A stretch of DNA of 37,606 bases from Lobulomyces angularis (lineage: Eukaryota > Chytridiomycota > Chytridiomycetes > Lobulomycetales > Lobulomycetaceae), in contig JADHYX010000194.1 of the NCBI GenBank assembly GCA_027604685.1, positions 1 through 37,606 on the forward strand. Reading direction: 5' to 3'. The notes beneath the pieces were generated by a model that was given only the letters and a program-made list of their open reading frames with translations, was not told where the DNA came from and did no database searches. The translations under genes were made by a program, and so were the position numbers. How positions within the stretch are numbered: the stretch's first letter is position 1; every line of letters begins with the position of its first letter. Below, piece by piece: positions 22,601-33,896 of this stretch.

Positions 22601-24480
22601 ACTTGGTAAGTAAATTTGAATTTTTTTTTTTTGAATCCGTTCCAATACCTGTTTTTTAATTTTTTTTTAAATATTAATGATAAAAAGAAAAAAAAAATAC
22701 AATTATTTTCAAAATTCGATGTTAAATCAACATTTTCTTGTATCGTCTCTTTCATTGAAAAGTTATCTACATCTTCCGCAATGGGAATAGGAAAATCATC
22801 ATCAGCATCTGCATGTCTCTCCAAAACATTTCCAGAAAATGAGGAATTGATAGATATTGATCTAAACGGTACAGATACTTTTGCACTTTTTTTGAAATTT
22901 CCAGAAAGTGGATGAGTTTTATCCTTTTCCGCATTTATGGTGAGAACTTCGTAAATTTCATTAGCTAAAATAAAGTGCATACTAGAATAAAACAAACTGA
23001 AATTTTTTTAATTTATATTTACCAGATTCTTCGCTGCTTTCTTGAATAATTAACTTTATTACGTAATTCACTGACTGCAAAGTTTTCTCGTTTGTAATAT
23101 TCTTTGTAACGTTTAAAACTAAATTATATGTACCTTCTACAAAAGAACGCATATAAATGCATTGTTTTCAAAAAAATTCTAATACTTTCATTTCCGTCAT
23201 AAAACTCCCATTTTTCAATCTGATCCCATTTAAAATCTAACCTTGCCTCTTCTTTTCCATAAACAGAAACAGAACAAATTTGTCTGCCAAAATCTAGCCA
23301 TATAGAGTTATCTAAAATGAAAATTAAGTAAAAATTATGTTATTCTATGTAAAACCTTCATTCCAATGAAAAACTTTTTCATCATCTGGTTCACGATCTT
23401 CACTTTTCTTCAACTGAAACGCCAAAATTTGAAACGATACTGGGAGCCTTTTTGCCGTAGTATGCAGATCATTGTTTAGTTTAAACAAATAAATTCGCGA
23501 TTCCTTGATTTTTATGTAAGTTATAATTAGATTCCGTAACAAATTTTAACAAATATAATGAAAAAATTTACTTCTTGGAAGTTTTCCCTATCAATCCGTT
23601 TAAAATTGTCGTCATTGAGAGATAAATTTAATAAATACAATTCTTTCTTTTTCGGGTTATTTGGAACACATCTAAATAAAATTTCAATAATAAACATCTG
23701 TAAATCTAATTCTCCAGCGTTCGGAAGAAGAAATCTGATTTTTTTTAAGTGATCAGAAGGCCCTTTCTCATTTTTTCCAACCAAAATATCTTTGTTCACA
23801 GTACAATGATTAATGAGAAGAACCAATAATTCAGCACTCTACAAAATAATAGAAATTTTTTATTTTTGAGATATAATTTCCAATTAGAAATGGAAAATTT
23901 TGTTGTTTGTAGTATTACCAATATCCTAACAAAGACTTCACTAAATTCGCTTAATAGTAAATCTATACAGATAAACGTTAATTCACTGCAGTCATTTTTT
24001 TCAATAATTTTCGACTGCAAAAAATCTATTAGCGAATTCAAGGTAAACTCGGTTAATTCTGGTAGAATTTTTTTACAAAGTAAAATTTTAAAGACTTTTA
24101 CTAAATGTTTTGATAAAGGCTTAAATTGTAAGCTTTGAAGGGCCTGCATTAAACATTTGATGCTTTTAAGGTCCACCTCTTCTTTTTGAAGGTTCTAAAT
24201 AGAAATTTTAAAGTTATTTTTCAAGTTTAAAAAAAATGTAATTAAAAACATGAAAGAAAAAAAATTGAAGAATTTTAAAATTCTAATATATTATTTAATT
24301 GGGTTAAAGAATGGAAACTAGCAAAATACCTCACAGATCGAATTTAGTTCCCCTTTTACTCTAGGTTTAAAAAATTAGATAGTTGTTGGCAGTTGTTAAG
24401 GAAAATTAAAAATACCTATTCACATTAACATTTTTCGATTTAGTTATAAGATTTAGGTTTTCAAGTTGTGTATTAAACAT
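19667..24480 (-). CDS. SYCP2/Red1-family meiotic chromosome axis protein
   Basis: Twenty-five exons: 24480-24416, 24360-24330, 24194-23919, 23838-23572, 23503-23356, 23311-23186, 23136-23023, 22964-22701, 22648-22581, 22518-22338, 22289-22143, 22105-22019, 21970-21746, 21712-21662, 21612-21559, 21485-21417, 21381-21280, 21240-21148, 21081-20969, 20918-20786, 20744-20491, 20434-20365, 20323-20049, 20004-19889, 19841-19667; 1167 residues. Residues about 33-260 look like the ARM-like domain and about 250-345 like the Spt16M-like domain (SLD) of SYCP2: GELDLQMFIIEILF parallels GDYDLQVGIVEAL, then FKRI, RIYL, PDDEK and IWLDFG parallel FKRI, RIFL, PSDEK and FWIDFN in the same order. A long Lys/Ser-rich linker with an AT-hook-like KRGRPRK (about 501-507) leads to a C-terminal coiled coil (last 100 residues). 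This is the known order for axis core proteins, which bind HORMA proteins and polymerise through the coiled coil. Family call from memory of human SYCP2; function inferred. Confidence 0.72.
21713..21745 (-). other. 33-nt intron in the SYCP2-like gene
   Basis: GTAAAAATTT at the 5' end, ATTGAG at the 3' end. It separates exons 13 and 14 of the model. The shortest intron in the window; its GAG acceptor is atypical, so the exact 3' end needs a transcript. Confidence 0.5.
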
Positions 24481-24719
24481 AATTCTCACCGTTTTTTTAC
24501 TTTTTTTTTTTTACCCCTGTCTAACTATTATATTAACCTCTCAACCTTTTTATTATTTTAAACAGTAGTGAACAAAAAATGTAATATGTAATATTTGGGT
24601 TAAATTCTAAAAGGACTAAACTAATAAAAAATTCTATAAACTAACATTATACTTTACAATTGCCAAAAAATTAGTTTACAATGTGGTAATGACTACAATA
24701 AAAAGTAAAAGTATAATAA
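24481..24719. other. SYCP2-like upstream region / kinase 3' region
   Basis: A 239-bp gap between two minus-strand genes, expected to hold the SYCP2-like promoter and the kinase 3' UTR. It is AT-rich, and no element is recognised. Confidence 0.5.
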
Positions 24720-26461
24720 TTAACCTTCCAAAACCCATAGATCTTGCAGCAGGTCATTCATTGTTGCACGCTTTTCTCTTGATACCGTAAGCATGGAGGC
24801 TACTAAATTTTGTAAATTTTTTGAAAGTTTTGACAACTTGCTCTTATCATAACGACCATTAACAATTGACTGCTGCAATCGAGGCAAATAATCGTCATTA
24901 AAAGGTAGACTTCCTGTGACCATTGCAAATAAAACAACACCTAAGCTCCATATGTCACTACTCGGCTGTCCAAAACATTGCTGCCTCATTTCTTCTGGAG
25001 AACAATAATGGATACTGCCAACTACAGAATTTTTTTTGTCTTTATCATCAATATAAGCACTTAGACCAAAATCTGCCAATTTGCATACATATGAATTGAG
25101 ATCCAAATCTTGGGCAAAAGACTTCCTTTTTGTTTCTAAAAAATTCACTTCAAACTTTTCAATGTCTGTATTGTGAAGAAAGTCTGTTGTCTGTTCAAAT
25201 TGAAATGGTTCAGTCAACGAGATGGCTGAACTTGGGGTTGAGGAATTCATGCTAGATGGAAAGTTGTTGTTATTGTTTTCTTTGTTAGCAATCCATATCC
25301 CTTTTGGATTTGAGGATGAAGACTGTTGTGTTAAGGATGGAATAGTTGAAGACGGAGAATTAAATGCATCGTGTAAAACAGTTGATCGCACACTTTTTTT
25401 TACAGGGTTCATATCAAAGCCTCTAGAAATACTAGAATTATTATCCGATTCATCTAATTTATCAACCAGCAATATATTTTCTGCTTTAATATCTCTATGA
25501 ACTATTCCTAAATCATGTATATATTTTAATGCATATACTAACTCTCTAAAAAGTCTAGCGGCATCTTTTTCAGGAATGCCGCCTGGATGTTTTTGAAGAT
25601 AATGAAACAAACTTCCCCCTTTAGCAATCTCACTAATCTAAAATTACAAAACCATATTAAATATGAAATTTAATAACAAAAAATGAAATTTAATACCACA
25701 AAAACATTATCATCAGCTTCAACCACATCGTGTAAATTTAAAATATTAGGGTGAGATAATTGCTTCCAAATAAAAGTTTCCTGAAATACTAAATTCTGAA
25801 TCTCTTCTTCAGAAGGTAATTTCATTGCATCATAGTTAGGTACAACTTTACTATTATATGAATTAGAATATGAAGAGGAGAGAGAGCCACTAGTTGAGTT
25901 GCGACTGATTACTTTAACGGCAACAGAAGGGGAGGTTGCAGAGTTACAAATTGATTCCCTTCTAGCCTCAAAAACGGTCCCAAAAGTACCTGAAAAATTA
26001 ATTTTATAACTGGCAATTAAAAAAAAAAAAAAAAAAAATAATTACCAACTCCAATTTCTTTGTGCAATACGTAAGGACCAATTTCATCACCAGGTCCAAA
26101 ATTGTACGTTTCTAAAAAGGATTATGAAAAATGAAAAGAATATTAATAACCTTCAAAAAAAACAATGTTTACCTTGACTAGTATCATCATATATTTGAGA
26201 AAGAAAACTAGCAGCAGGACTAGCAAGGCTATCACAATTTACCCTAGATATTGAAGAAGTTCTGTTAAGACTTTGCTTTTTTCTTAAAATGGGAATTTGG
26301 TTATCATTTGGGGAATTTTTAGTTGAAGAAGTTACTGATGAGGAACTGTCCATTCTAATGAATTGGGTAGATTTTTTTTTTTCGATAGTATTTGTTTCAA
26401 GAGAGAGTTTGGTGAAGTTTAGGGTAGTAGATTCAGATTGAGAGGAAATATTTAAAGACAT
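24720..26461 (-). CDS. CAMK-like Ser/Thr protein kinase with a long insert
   Basis: Four exons: 26461-26173, 26111-26046, 25989-25697, 25637-24720; 521 residues. A Ser/Thr-rich N-terminus (1-96) precedes one kinase domain. All catalytic residues are present: glycine loop GVGTFG, VAVK Lys144, helix-C Glu189, HRDIKAEN with Asp265, DFG Asp405 and SPE near 430. The KAEN and PSSDIWSLGVVLFAMVTGSLP motifs point to the CAMK/AMPK-like group. About 120 residues of Asn/Ser-rich sequence are inserted between the catalytic loop and DFG, and a smaller one (about 147-180) between the VAVK lysine and helix C. Fungal Rck/Srk kinases also carry an insert before DFG, but the activation segment here (VVGSIHYCSPEE) differs. 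I cannot assign an orthologue or substrate. No docking domain is seen C-terminal to the kinase core. Confidence 0.9.
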
Positions 26462-26913
26462 GTAAAAGAATAATTATAATTTTTAACAATCTGTGTAACA
26501 GAGGACCACGTGAAAGTTAAATTCTATATTTGCAAAAATCTTTTACAGTTTGTTTGTAGAGTAAGGGATCGCATGTGCAAGTGTTGTCAGAGTAAGATAA
26601 TTCAGATAGTGCCTGGAATAAGGAAGAAATTGAAAAAGCTGGGTTCTCTCATTGAATTAGATGGAATTAGTTGCAAATTATAGGAAATTTTGCCGTTTTT
26701 CAGCAGTGCTACAAAAAATGAGAATCGTTACCAGTTGCTGTCAAGTTGCAAATATTCAGCAGCTTACCCCATTTTATTCAGCATGTCAACCACTTAAAAT
26801 TCTCATCACACTGCTGCTTGTTTCAACAAAAAATCACCATTTCCCAATGATAATAAAGATGCGCTTATCCATCAATCACATCTATAGGCACATTCAATCT
26901 CCGCCGTTAAAAA
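26462..26913. promoter_or_regulatory. Divergent promoter region of kinase and FHA genes
   Basis: A 452-bp space between divergent start codons, visibly less AT-rich than other gaps. A palindromic CACGTG E-box lies at 26507-26512, about 46 bases upstream of the kinase ATG; CACGTG is bound by bHLH factors in fungi and animals. A plus-strand frame at 26661-26948 is open but overlaps the FHA start in another frame and has no recognisable content. Confidence 0.45.
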
Positions 26914-27961
26914 ATGAGTTTTTTCTTCATTCCAATCCATGGCTTTAAAGATGTGAAAGAAATAAAATCTGACGAAGCTGCATCAATAACTAACCCCCAA
27001 GTTGTAAAACTAGGAAGATTACTGGAAAACTCATCTGATGCAAACACTAACTTAACTTTTCATAGCAAAGTTGTGTCTAGAAATCATGCTCTACTAATTA
27101 TTTTTAATGGAAAAATTTTTATTCAAGATACAAAAAGTAGTTCCGGTATAATATTTTTATATAATTAATTAATTCCTTAATCTTATTCAATTTTTTCTTT
27201 TAAATTTTTTTTTTATAATTTTCAAACACAACAAAAAAAAAAGGAACATTTTTAAATTCACAAAGGTTAAGTCCGCAACAAGTGGAAAGCAGTAAAATTG
27301 AAGTTCATGACGGAGATATTATTGCTCTGGGTGAAGATTGTGACGTTTTGGGTGGTACTGGAATAAATTTTACTTCCAATTGACAAATAATAACCTTCAA
27401 ACTATTTTTTTAAAATAAACTTAGTTATTCATCAGTGTATCGTGTTTAGAATATTATTTGGAGAAAATAGTTTAAAAAAATATGAACTGAATCCGAATTG
27501 CTTTGATCATATAGAGGATGAATATTTGGACAAATGCATGTAAAAAATTCTTTTTAATACTTTCAAAAATTTTTAAAAACGTTTGTATTAGGGATAATTT
27601 TATTGACCCTCAAGTAAAAGCAATAGTTGAGATAGAGTTAAATGCAATTTGGAGCAATTTATCCCAGTTTAGTGGTGTGGAATCTCCACTGGAGAGATTA
27701 AAAAACCTTTCTCTAGGTAAAAAAACCTTTGAATTAACAAAAAGTGGAGTTTTGCGAAATCTAAACTCTGGCTCCAACAGCAACAACAATTCCTTGAAGC
27801 GGCCAGAATCAGTTAACCTATTGTTCAATAAGCATAAAACAAAATCTGCAGAATTTCCGAGAGGTTTGATGAAGCAGCAATCAAGCAGAGAAAGTATGAA
27901 CTATAATAGTAAATCAGTTTGTAACAGTCCTTTGCGGGAGGATTTACAGTTTCAGAAGTGA
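26914..27961 (+). CDS. FHA-domain protein, SLMAP/Far10-like
   Basis: Four exons: 26914-27145, 27244-27354, 27425-27539, 27592-27961; 275 residues, TGA stop. The FHA domain (about residues 1-125) is complete: KLGR with Arg35, VVSRNHALL with Ser55, Arg56 and His58, and SSGTFLNSQRLSP, followed by the DGDIIALGED strand. FHA domains bind phosphothreonine. The layout of the RLSP block and the hydrophobic start FFFIPIHGF resemble the FHA domain of SLMAP and fungal Far9/Far10/Vps64, subunits of the STRIPAK phosphatase complex. Those proteins are far longer and end in a membrane anchor; here the rest is a 150-residue Ser/Asn-rich tail without a membrane segment. Another FHA family is therefore possible. 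Confidence 0.78.
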
Positions 27962-28168
27962 CAAAAAGTAAAATAGGAAAAAAATTATTTATTTATTTAT
28001 TCATGAAAAAGATTATTTTTATACTAGTTAATTTTTTTGTTTGTATAATGTATTTTCAATGCATTGTTTCTTTAATTTTGACTTGAGATAAACTTAAAAT
28101 ACAAATCCACCCGAAAAATTTCATAAAAACCTTGTTAATATTTTCTAGATAATCAAATTATACCATTT

Positions 28169-29797
28169 ATGTTGAAAATGGATGAATACCTATCTTCTTC
28201 ACCATTTAATGAGCAATGGTCAAATGATACCAGAATGTCAGCTTTATTTTCAACTTCAAATAACAAAATGATTACAAGTTGGTGGGAATCTGTGTTGGAA
28301 GAAACTTTGCAAAAAAATTTACTTTCCCAAAATTCTCTTGTATTCAGTGCTGATGATTTAAGTGAAAAATTTAAAAGAAAAAACTTGGTACCAAAATCGT
28401 TGAATAATGTACTAACTCATCTGATAGAAACCAATAAAATCACACCACTAGAAAATTTTATGAATCCTCAAAGTTGGTTATCCTACATACTCAGTAATGT
28501 GATTGTTGCTCCATTTCAGTGGGGTTTATCTCATGTTGTAGGTACCACTTTTGGAATTACTGCTAGAAATGGAAAATCAGCAAAAATATCAGGTGATTTT
28601 GTTTATCTAAAATTCGTTCAGGTAAATATTTTTACTTACTTTTTATGTATTTTTTATTTTTTTTTTATTGAATTTTAAGAAAATGTGTGAAAATTTTATA
28701 AAAAAGTTAAATGAAGAAGCAGTTTATTCCTATGACTATTTATTTACGTTTGAAGAATTTGCAAAATTTTTTCGAAATAAGTTAAGCAATAATATTGTGA
28801 GCGATTTGGATTTACAAGTGTGCATTCAGCATTTTAAAAATAATTCGGAACTAGTTGACGGCTGTGATAAAAATGGTCGTTTGGTAATGTTTTCAAAAGA
28901 ATTTCTTTTTTTTAAAAAAGTTTTTCCTACTTTTTAGATATTTAAATTTAAAAACAAATCAAAACCGAATGAACCGTTGATCGTAAGAGAAATTGATTCT
29001 ACTGTTGTTGCAATGAGACAAACTAGTGATAAATTAAAAAGTGAAATTAAACATATCAAAGATGCCATTGACAGGTGAATGTCTTAATTTTTTTTTTTTT
29101 TATAAAACTCTAAGCAATTTTTTTTTTTTAAACATAATTTTAGTGCTTTAAAAGAGTGTCAATTAATGTTAAAATGTAATCAAAATGACAGCGCCAAATT
29201 ATATTTAAAAAAAAAAAAGACTTTGGAAAAGGTACATTGTTTATTAGCATTTACCATATATAAATTAATTTTTTTTTATTAGTTACTAATAAATAAGTTA
29301 GAAGCTGCAGAAACCTTAAATTCCATAGATAGTAGAATTCAAAGCTGTGAAACTGAGGCAGAGGTAAGTTTTTAAACTTTTATTCCACTAAAATATATAT
29401 ATATATTTTTAAGCTTCTTGCTTCTTATGAGCTTGGAGCAGATGCTTTAAAATCTGTTATAGTAAATAGTGAAAAAGTTACTTCAGTTATGGATAAAGTT
29501 CATCATATATTTGCGGAACACACCGAAGTACAGGAGATGCTAGATTTTGAACAAGATGCATTTTTAAAAAATGAAAATATAGATGAAAATACCTTGGAAT
29601 TGGAGTTGGAGGAAATGATAAAATTGGAAAAGGCAGCTACAGAAACGGTAATTGAGGAGAAAAATAAAAATGTGATGGAAACTTTGAGTAATGATTTAAA
29701 ATTGAAACTGGAGACATTGAAATCGTGCCCAGATGTTCCAAAGTTTGATGTTACAAAAACAACAAAAAAAGTACAAGAGGAACTCCTTTTAGAGTAA
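28169..29797 (+). CDS. CHMP7: ESCRT-III-related protein CHMP7
   Basis: Six exons: 28169-28621, 28680-28883, 28938-29074, 29144-29231, 29283-29363, 29414-29797; 448 residues (human CHMP7 453). CHMP7 recruits ESCRT-III to the nuclear envelope, where membrane holes are sealed and faulty nuclear pores are surveyed. The N-terminal half has the winged-helix-like part with an N-terminal WSNDTRMSALFS element and a hydrophobic VIVAPFQWGLSHVVG segment, a candidate membrane-binding helix. The C-terminal half is a charged helical Snf7-type core (VREIDSTVVAMRQTSDKLKS, LLINKLEAAETLNSIDSRI) with the acidic ELELEEMIKLE helix near the end. A second ATG three codons downstream is an alternative start. Confidence 0.88.
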
Positions 29798-29931
29798 AAA
29801 AAGAGTTGAAAATCTATATAGAAGATTTGAATTTTTAATTTATCATTTTTTTTTTAAAATCGCGAATATGTAATTTATTTTTTAATTTAGTTTTTTTTTT
29901 TTTTTTTCTTTTTTTTTTCAAGCCAGAATTT

Positions 29932-32900
29932 TTATGTTTTCTGCCTAAATCTAAAATCGATTTCCTTAATATGCAATTTGGCCTCAGCTGGAAAAGTCTT
30001 GCTTGTTGTATTCGAAACACCATCATCTAACTTAAAATCGCTGTTATTCTTGACCAAATTTTTTGATTTTTTGATAGTTTTTTTAACAGTAAAAACGCAC
30101 TTATCTTCTAATTGTTGATTATTAAATATTACAGGGAGAGTAGTAGTTTTTCCAGTTTTATCCAAACTTTTTTTTAAAAGGTTGTTATAAATTTCTCCTT
30201 TAATTTGCCCAATATTTCCCAAATATGAATAATTGAAGTGAGAAGGTTTATATTTATCAAAACTTGGTACCAATGATTCTTCAATAGAAAAAAAAATTTT
30301 TTATTTAAGAATTTTGATAAATTCAATACTTGCAGCTAACAAAATTTTTTTTTTTATATTTTTGTAACTTACGAGAAATTTCCCCAGTAGCAAGTGATGC
30401 GAGTATAGGTTGATTAAACTCATTAATTTTATCGTCGAAGTTACCAGACAAGTTATTTTCTCTAAAAGTTACCTTTTCGTTGTTCCCCTCAGTTTTGCAA
30501 CCATTTAGAACTTTTTGTTGAAGATGCTTCAGTAAATAAGTTTGAGGAGCAATGGAGCTATTGTTTAACATTTCTGCTTGAAAGATTAATTCTCTTCTGG
30601 CACGCAGTTCTCTCACCAACCTATACCTTCTTGCGGGTTTGCTCTGTTCCAGTGGAGGTGCTGCACGAAAGAGTGGCAGAGGTTGGTCAGAAGACGAAAA
30701 AGATTTAAAATTTTCTTTATTTTCGTAAAAATTAGAACTTTTTTGGTTACTGTCGGAAACAAAATTATTACTATTTCCATATCTCTTTTTAAACCAAGTG
30801 CTTGTCTCCTTTCTTGGTAAAGCAGATATCTTTGAGCCAAAATTTGGTAACTGACTACCAATTTTGGAATCTAATATTGATTTCAATTCAAATTCAGTTT
30901 CCTTTTTTAGGGTGTCAACTAGTAAATGTAATTGTTAGAGTTAACTTAAAATTTTTGAAGTAAAAAAAAAAAAAACGAATTTGTATTAAACATAATACCT
31001 TCTAGTTTTAATCCATTTTTAGTTAAAACAGTTACTCTGTTTCCTTTTTCTAGTTTAACAGTATCAACATCTGCATGAAACTCATCTTCTTTAAAATAAT
31101 AGTATGATTCCATTGAGAATGCATGTTTTCTGCAACTTTTGTTTGTAGGTATATTTTTCTTTTAAAAAAAAAGTTTAAGATTTCAATTAAAAAAAAAAAA
31201 AAAAAAAATTAATTTTTAGTTACTTTAATATGTTTTTTTCTTGAATTACGAGATTCTTCGTTCTTTAACTTTGAAATGCAAGAATTTAATTTTTTCTTTT
31301 TAGAGTTTTTAGTAGTATTTGTATTTGTATCAGAATCATTAATAACTCTCGTTAAATCAAGATTAGCTTTTCTATCAACACTACTTTTTGGGACAGCATA
31401 ATTGGTAATGTCACTGTTGCTGGAAGCGGTATCATTATATAATTCGGAGTTTAAAGTTTTCATTGGAGTCAGTATATTACCATCTTCCTTGGCTACCACA
31501 ACAATAGCTTCGTTGTTTAAATTGTTTGTAGCGTCAGAAACTTTTTTTACTTCATTTTCTTCAGTATTTTGATTAACTAATTTTGATATTTGTTGAAAAG
31601 CATCACCAATTAAATTTGGTGATCCATTTTCAATATATGCTCGTGTACCAGCCATTGCTTCTGCTACAGCCAACTCTGCTTTGTTTTGTTGGAATTCCGA
31701 AATTATCAATTCTTCATCCTTCAAGACCACAATGCCTCCTTCTTGAGTGTTTATTTGACTTTCTTCTACCTTTTCCAGTGAAATATCCTCTTCTTCTACG
31801 ATTAATGGGTTCTTTGATATTTTAAATTTTTTGAATAAATTATCGTTGTATTCTTGATTTTTTTTATTGTAAATATCAAGGTTTTCTTCTTTTATAATAT
31901 AATTTTTTTTTTTTTTGAGTAAACGTTATTTTTTATTTTTTTTAGAAAATATACCTTCTGGTTGTGTGACTTCTGCTGCTTGAAAGGGTGCCATTTTCCA
32001 TAACACACTATTCCTTCTGTAGTGTTCTTCTGCTTCAATCTTTTGTTCAATTTCATCTAGTGTATGCGTAGCAGCTGACATCTCCCTGTCTTCTGTATGA
32101 TTTATAAGTTGCATAGCCTTTTCCTTTTTTTCTTCAATTATATGAATGACTCCATCTATTTTTTTCCCGATTTCAATAATTTCCTTTTCTACTTCTGCTT
32201 CCTCGTTTTCTACTATATTTAAAGTCTCTTTACTAAGTACTTTAATTAGATAGCTATTGATTTGGTCATCTAAGTAAAGTTGCTCCACATTTTCTTTGGC
32301 AACTAATGAATCTTGTTGTAAAATTTCCGTAGTTCCTTCCACTACTTCATCATTCGCAGTTTTTACTGAAAGAGGTAATATTTCTGTCTCAGTTTGTTCG
32401 CTTTCTTTATGATATTCAGAAAGAGGTCTAGAATCAGTTAAAACAGATATTCTGTCCAAGTCCAATGAGCTAGACTCATTAAGCAATATACTTTCACCTC
32501 TAACACTAAGAGTACTGGTATCATTTGACGCAGGAGAGCTGGATAATGCCTGTGAAGATAAATTTACAGAAACACTTAAAAACTGTTCTGTTTCTCTTTG
32601 CACAGATGTTAATAATCTGTTCTCATTCAATAATTCTGGAACATTGCTAAGATCTGGTTCTGATGGTGGCTTCTCCAGACTTATAGCAAGTTCGCCACAT
32701 TTAGGATCATTTACATTCACGTTGCAAAATACTTTTTCAACTCCAATTTCGTTCTCTTTTACAATTCCAATATTTTTTTCAATTTCGGTTTCATGTTCTT
32801 TTTTATTTACAAAGCTAATATTTTTTTCAGTTTCAGTTTCTTTTTCGTTTTTAAATTTTTTTTCCAACTCGTAATTTTCTAGTTTGGTATCGTCTTTCAA

Positions 32901-33545
32901 TTGTATGACTTCCGTTTCTTTTGTCGATATGATCGCGTCACCAATTATTTCTATCTTATTTTGATTTTCTTCTGTTGTATTTTCTTGAAAATTGTTAAAA
33001 TTTTCATCCAACTTCTTATCACTTGAAAATGCACTCGCAATCTCTGTTGAGGTGTCATTATTATCTAAAAGAAATTCTTCTTTTGATACGTCAGTAGAAC
33101 TTAAAACATTATCTAATTTCGTCTCTTCCACACAAATTGCTGAGATTTTTTCATTTTCGTTTATTTCAAATGTTACCGTATTCGAGTTTTCTAACGGATA
33201 ATTTGTAACTAGCGAAATTTGATGATCAATTATGCTTTCTTGACCCACTACCATGTAGTTTGTTTCAATTTTTTCAAGGGATTCTGTAGTTTGATCTTCT
33301 ATCGTGGTATTTTTATTGTCAATCTGTATGGTATCGCTAACAGGTGCCTCAGTTTGCAATTGGGTATGGTCAGGCAAATTTGATTCTGTTATATCACTGT
33401 TGCATTCAGCTGTAACAGCTTCTATGTTTGATGGGATTTGAATTAAACAAGGTTGTGTTTCATCAAAATTTTCAGTTTGTTCAACTTCCTTGTCTGACTT
33501 TGACACTGGTGTGGCCATAGTATTAATCAAATTTTCTTCATTCAT
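29932..33545 (-). CDS. Large acidic, mostly disordered protein of unknown function
   Basis: Five exons: 33545-31955, 31888-31224, 31158-30999, 30918-30373, 30278-29932; 1102 residues, phases consistent throughout. No known domain is recognised. Exon 1 (530 residues) is rich in Glu, Asn, Ser and Thr with a short near-repeat around ETEKNISFV / ETEIEKNIGIV. Exon 2 contains a more conserved-looking helix (ELIISEFQQNKAELAVAEAM, then AGTRAYIENGSPNLIGDAF). Exons 3-4 hold a short strand-rich piece (SYYYFKEDEFHADVDTVKLE, RVTVLTKNG) and a basic Arg-rich helix (RRYRLVRELRARRELIF). The last exon has SLVPSFDKYKPSHFNYSYLG and ends in a basic tail. Its stop codon lies 134 bp from the CHMP7 stop (convergent). 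Confidence 0.72.
32738..32850 (-). repeat. Short imperfect tandem repeat in coding sequence
   Basis: Two to three copies of a unit of about 16-17 residues built on E-T-E-x-E-K-N-I-x-x-V within exon 1 of the acidic protein. Degenerate at both DNA and protein level. Confidence 0.5.
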
Positions 33546-33896
33546 TTTTATATTATTTTAATTTATTTTTTTTTTAGTTTATAATTGAAATTTAAATTTA
33601 ATATTTTATTTTTCTTTTTTGTTATAATAGCCAATCAACTTTCAATAAAAAAAAAATAAAAAAAAAATAAAAAAAAATTTGATATTGTTTCAGTTAAAAA
33701 ATAAAATGAAAGAGACCATAAAAATTATTCAAAAAATTAATTCTACAAAACAAATAATAGAATGCAAGTTAGTTTATCTATCGTGCATAAAATCATATTA
33801 TTGCTCATTATATATGTAACTATCAGTTTTAATGATAATCTTTTCTTCACTTTTTTTTTTAACATAGAACTAAAAAAACATTTATAAAAGAATAAT
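33546..33896. promoter_or_regulatory. Promoter region of the acidic protein gene
   Basis: A 351-bp gap between two minus-strand genes. A CCAATC motif (33631-33636, plus-strand orientation) lies 86 bases upstream of the 33545 start codon. Next to it (33646-33677) runs of about ten A are separated by single T residues with a period of 10-11 bases, a pattern expected of bent or nucleosome-poor DNA. Confidence 0.4.

Noticed and set aside
26661..26948. Plus-strand 95-residue open frame between kinase and FHA genes
   Set aside because: It overlaps the well-supported FHA start in another frame, and its content shows no recognisable motif.
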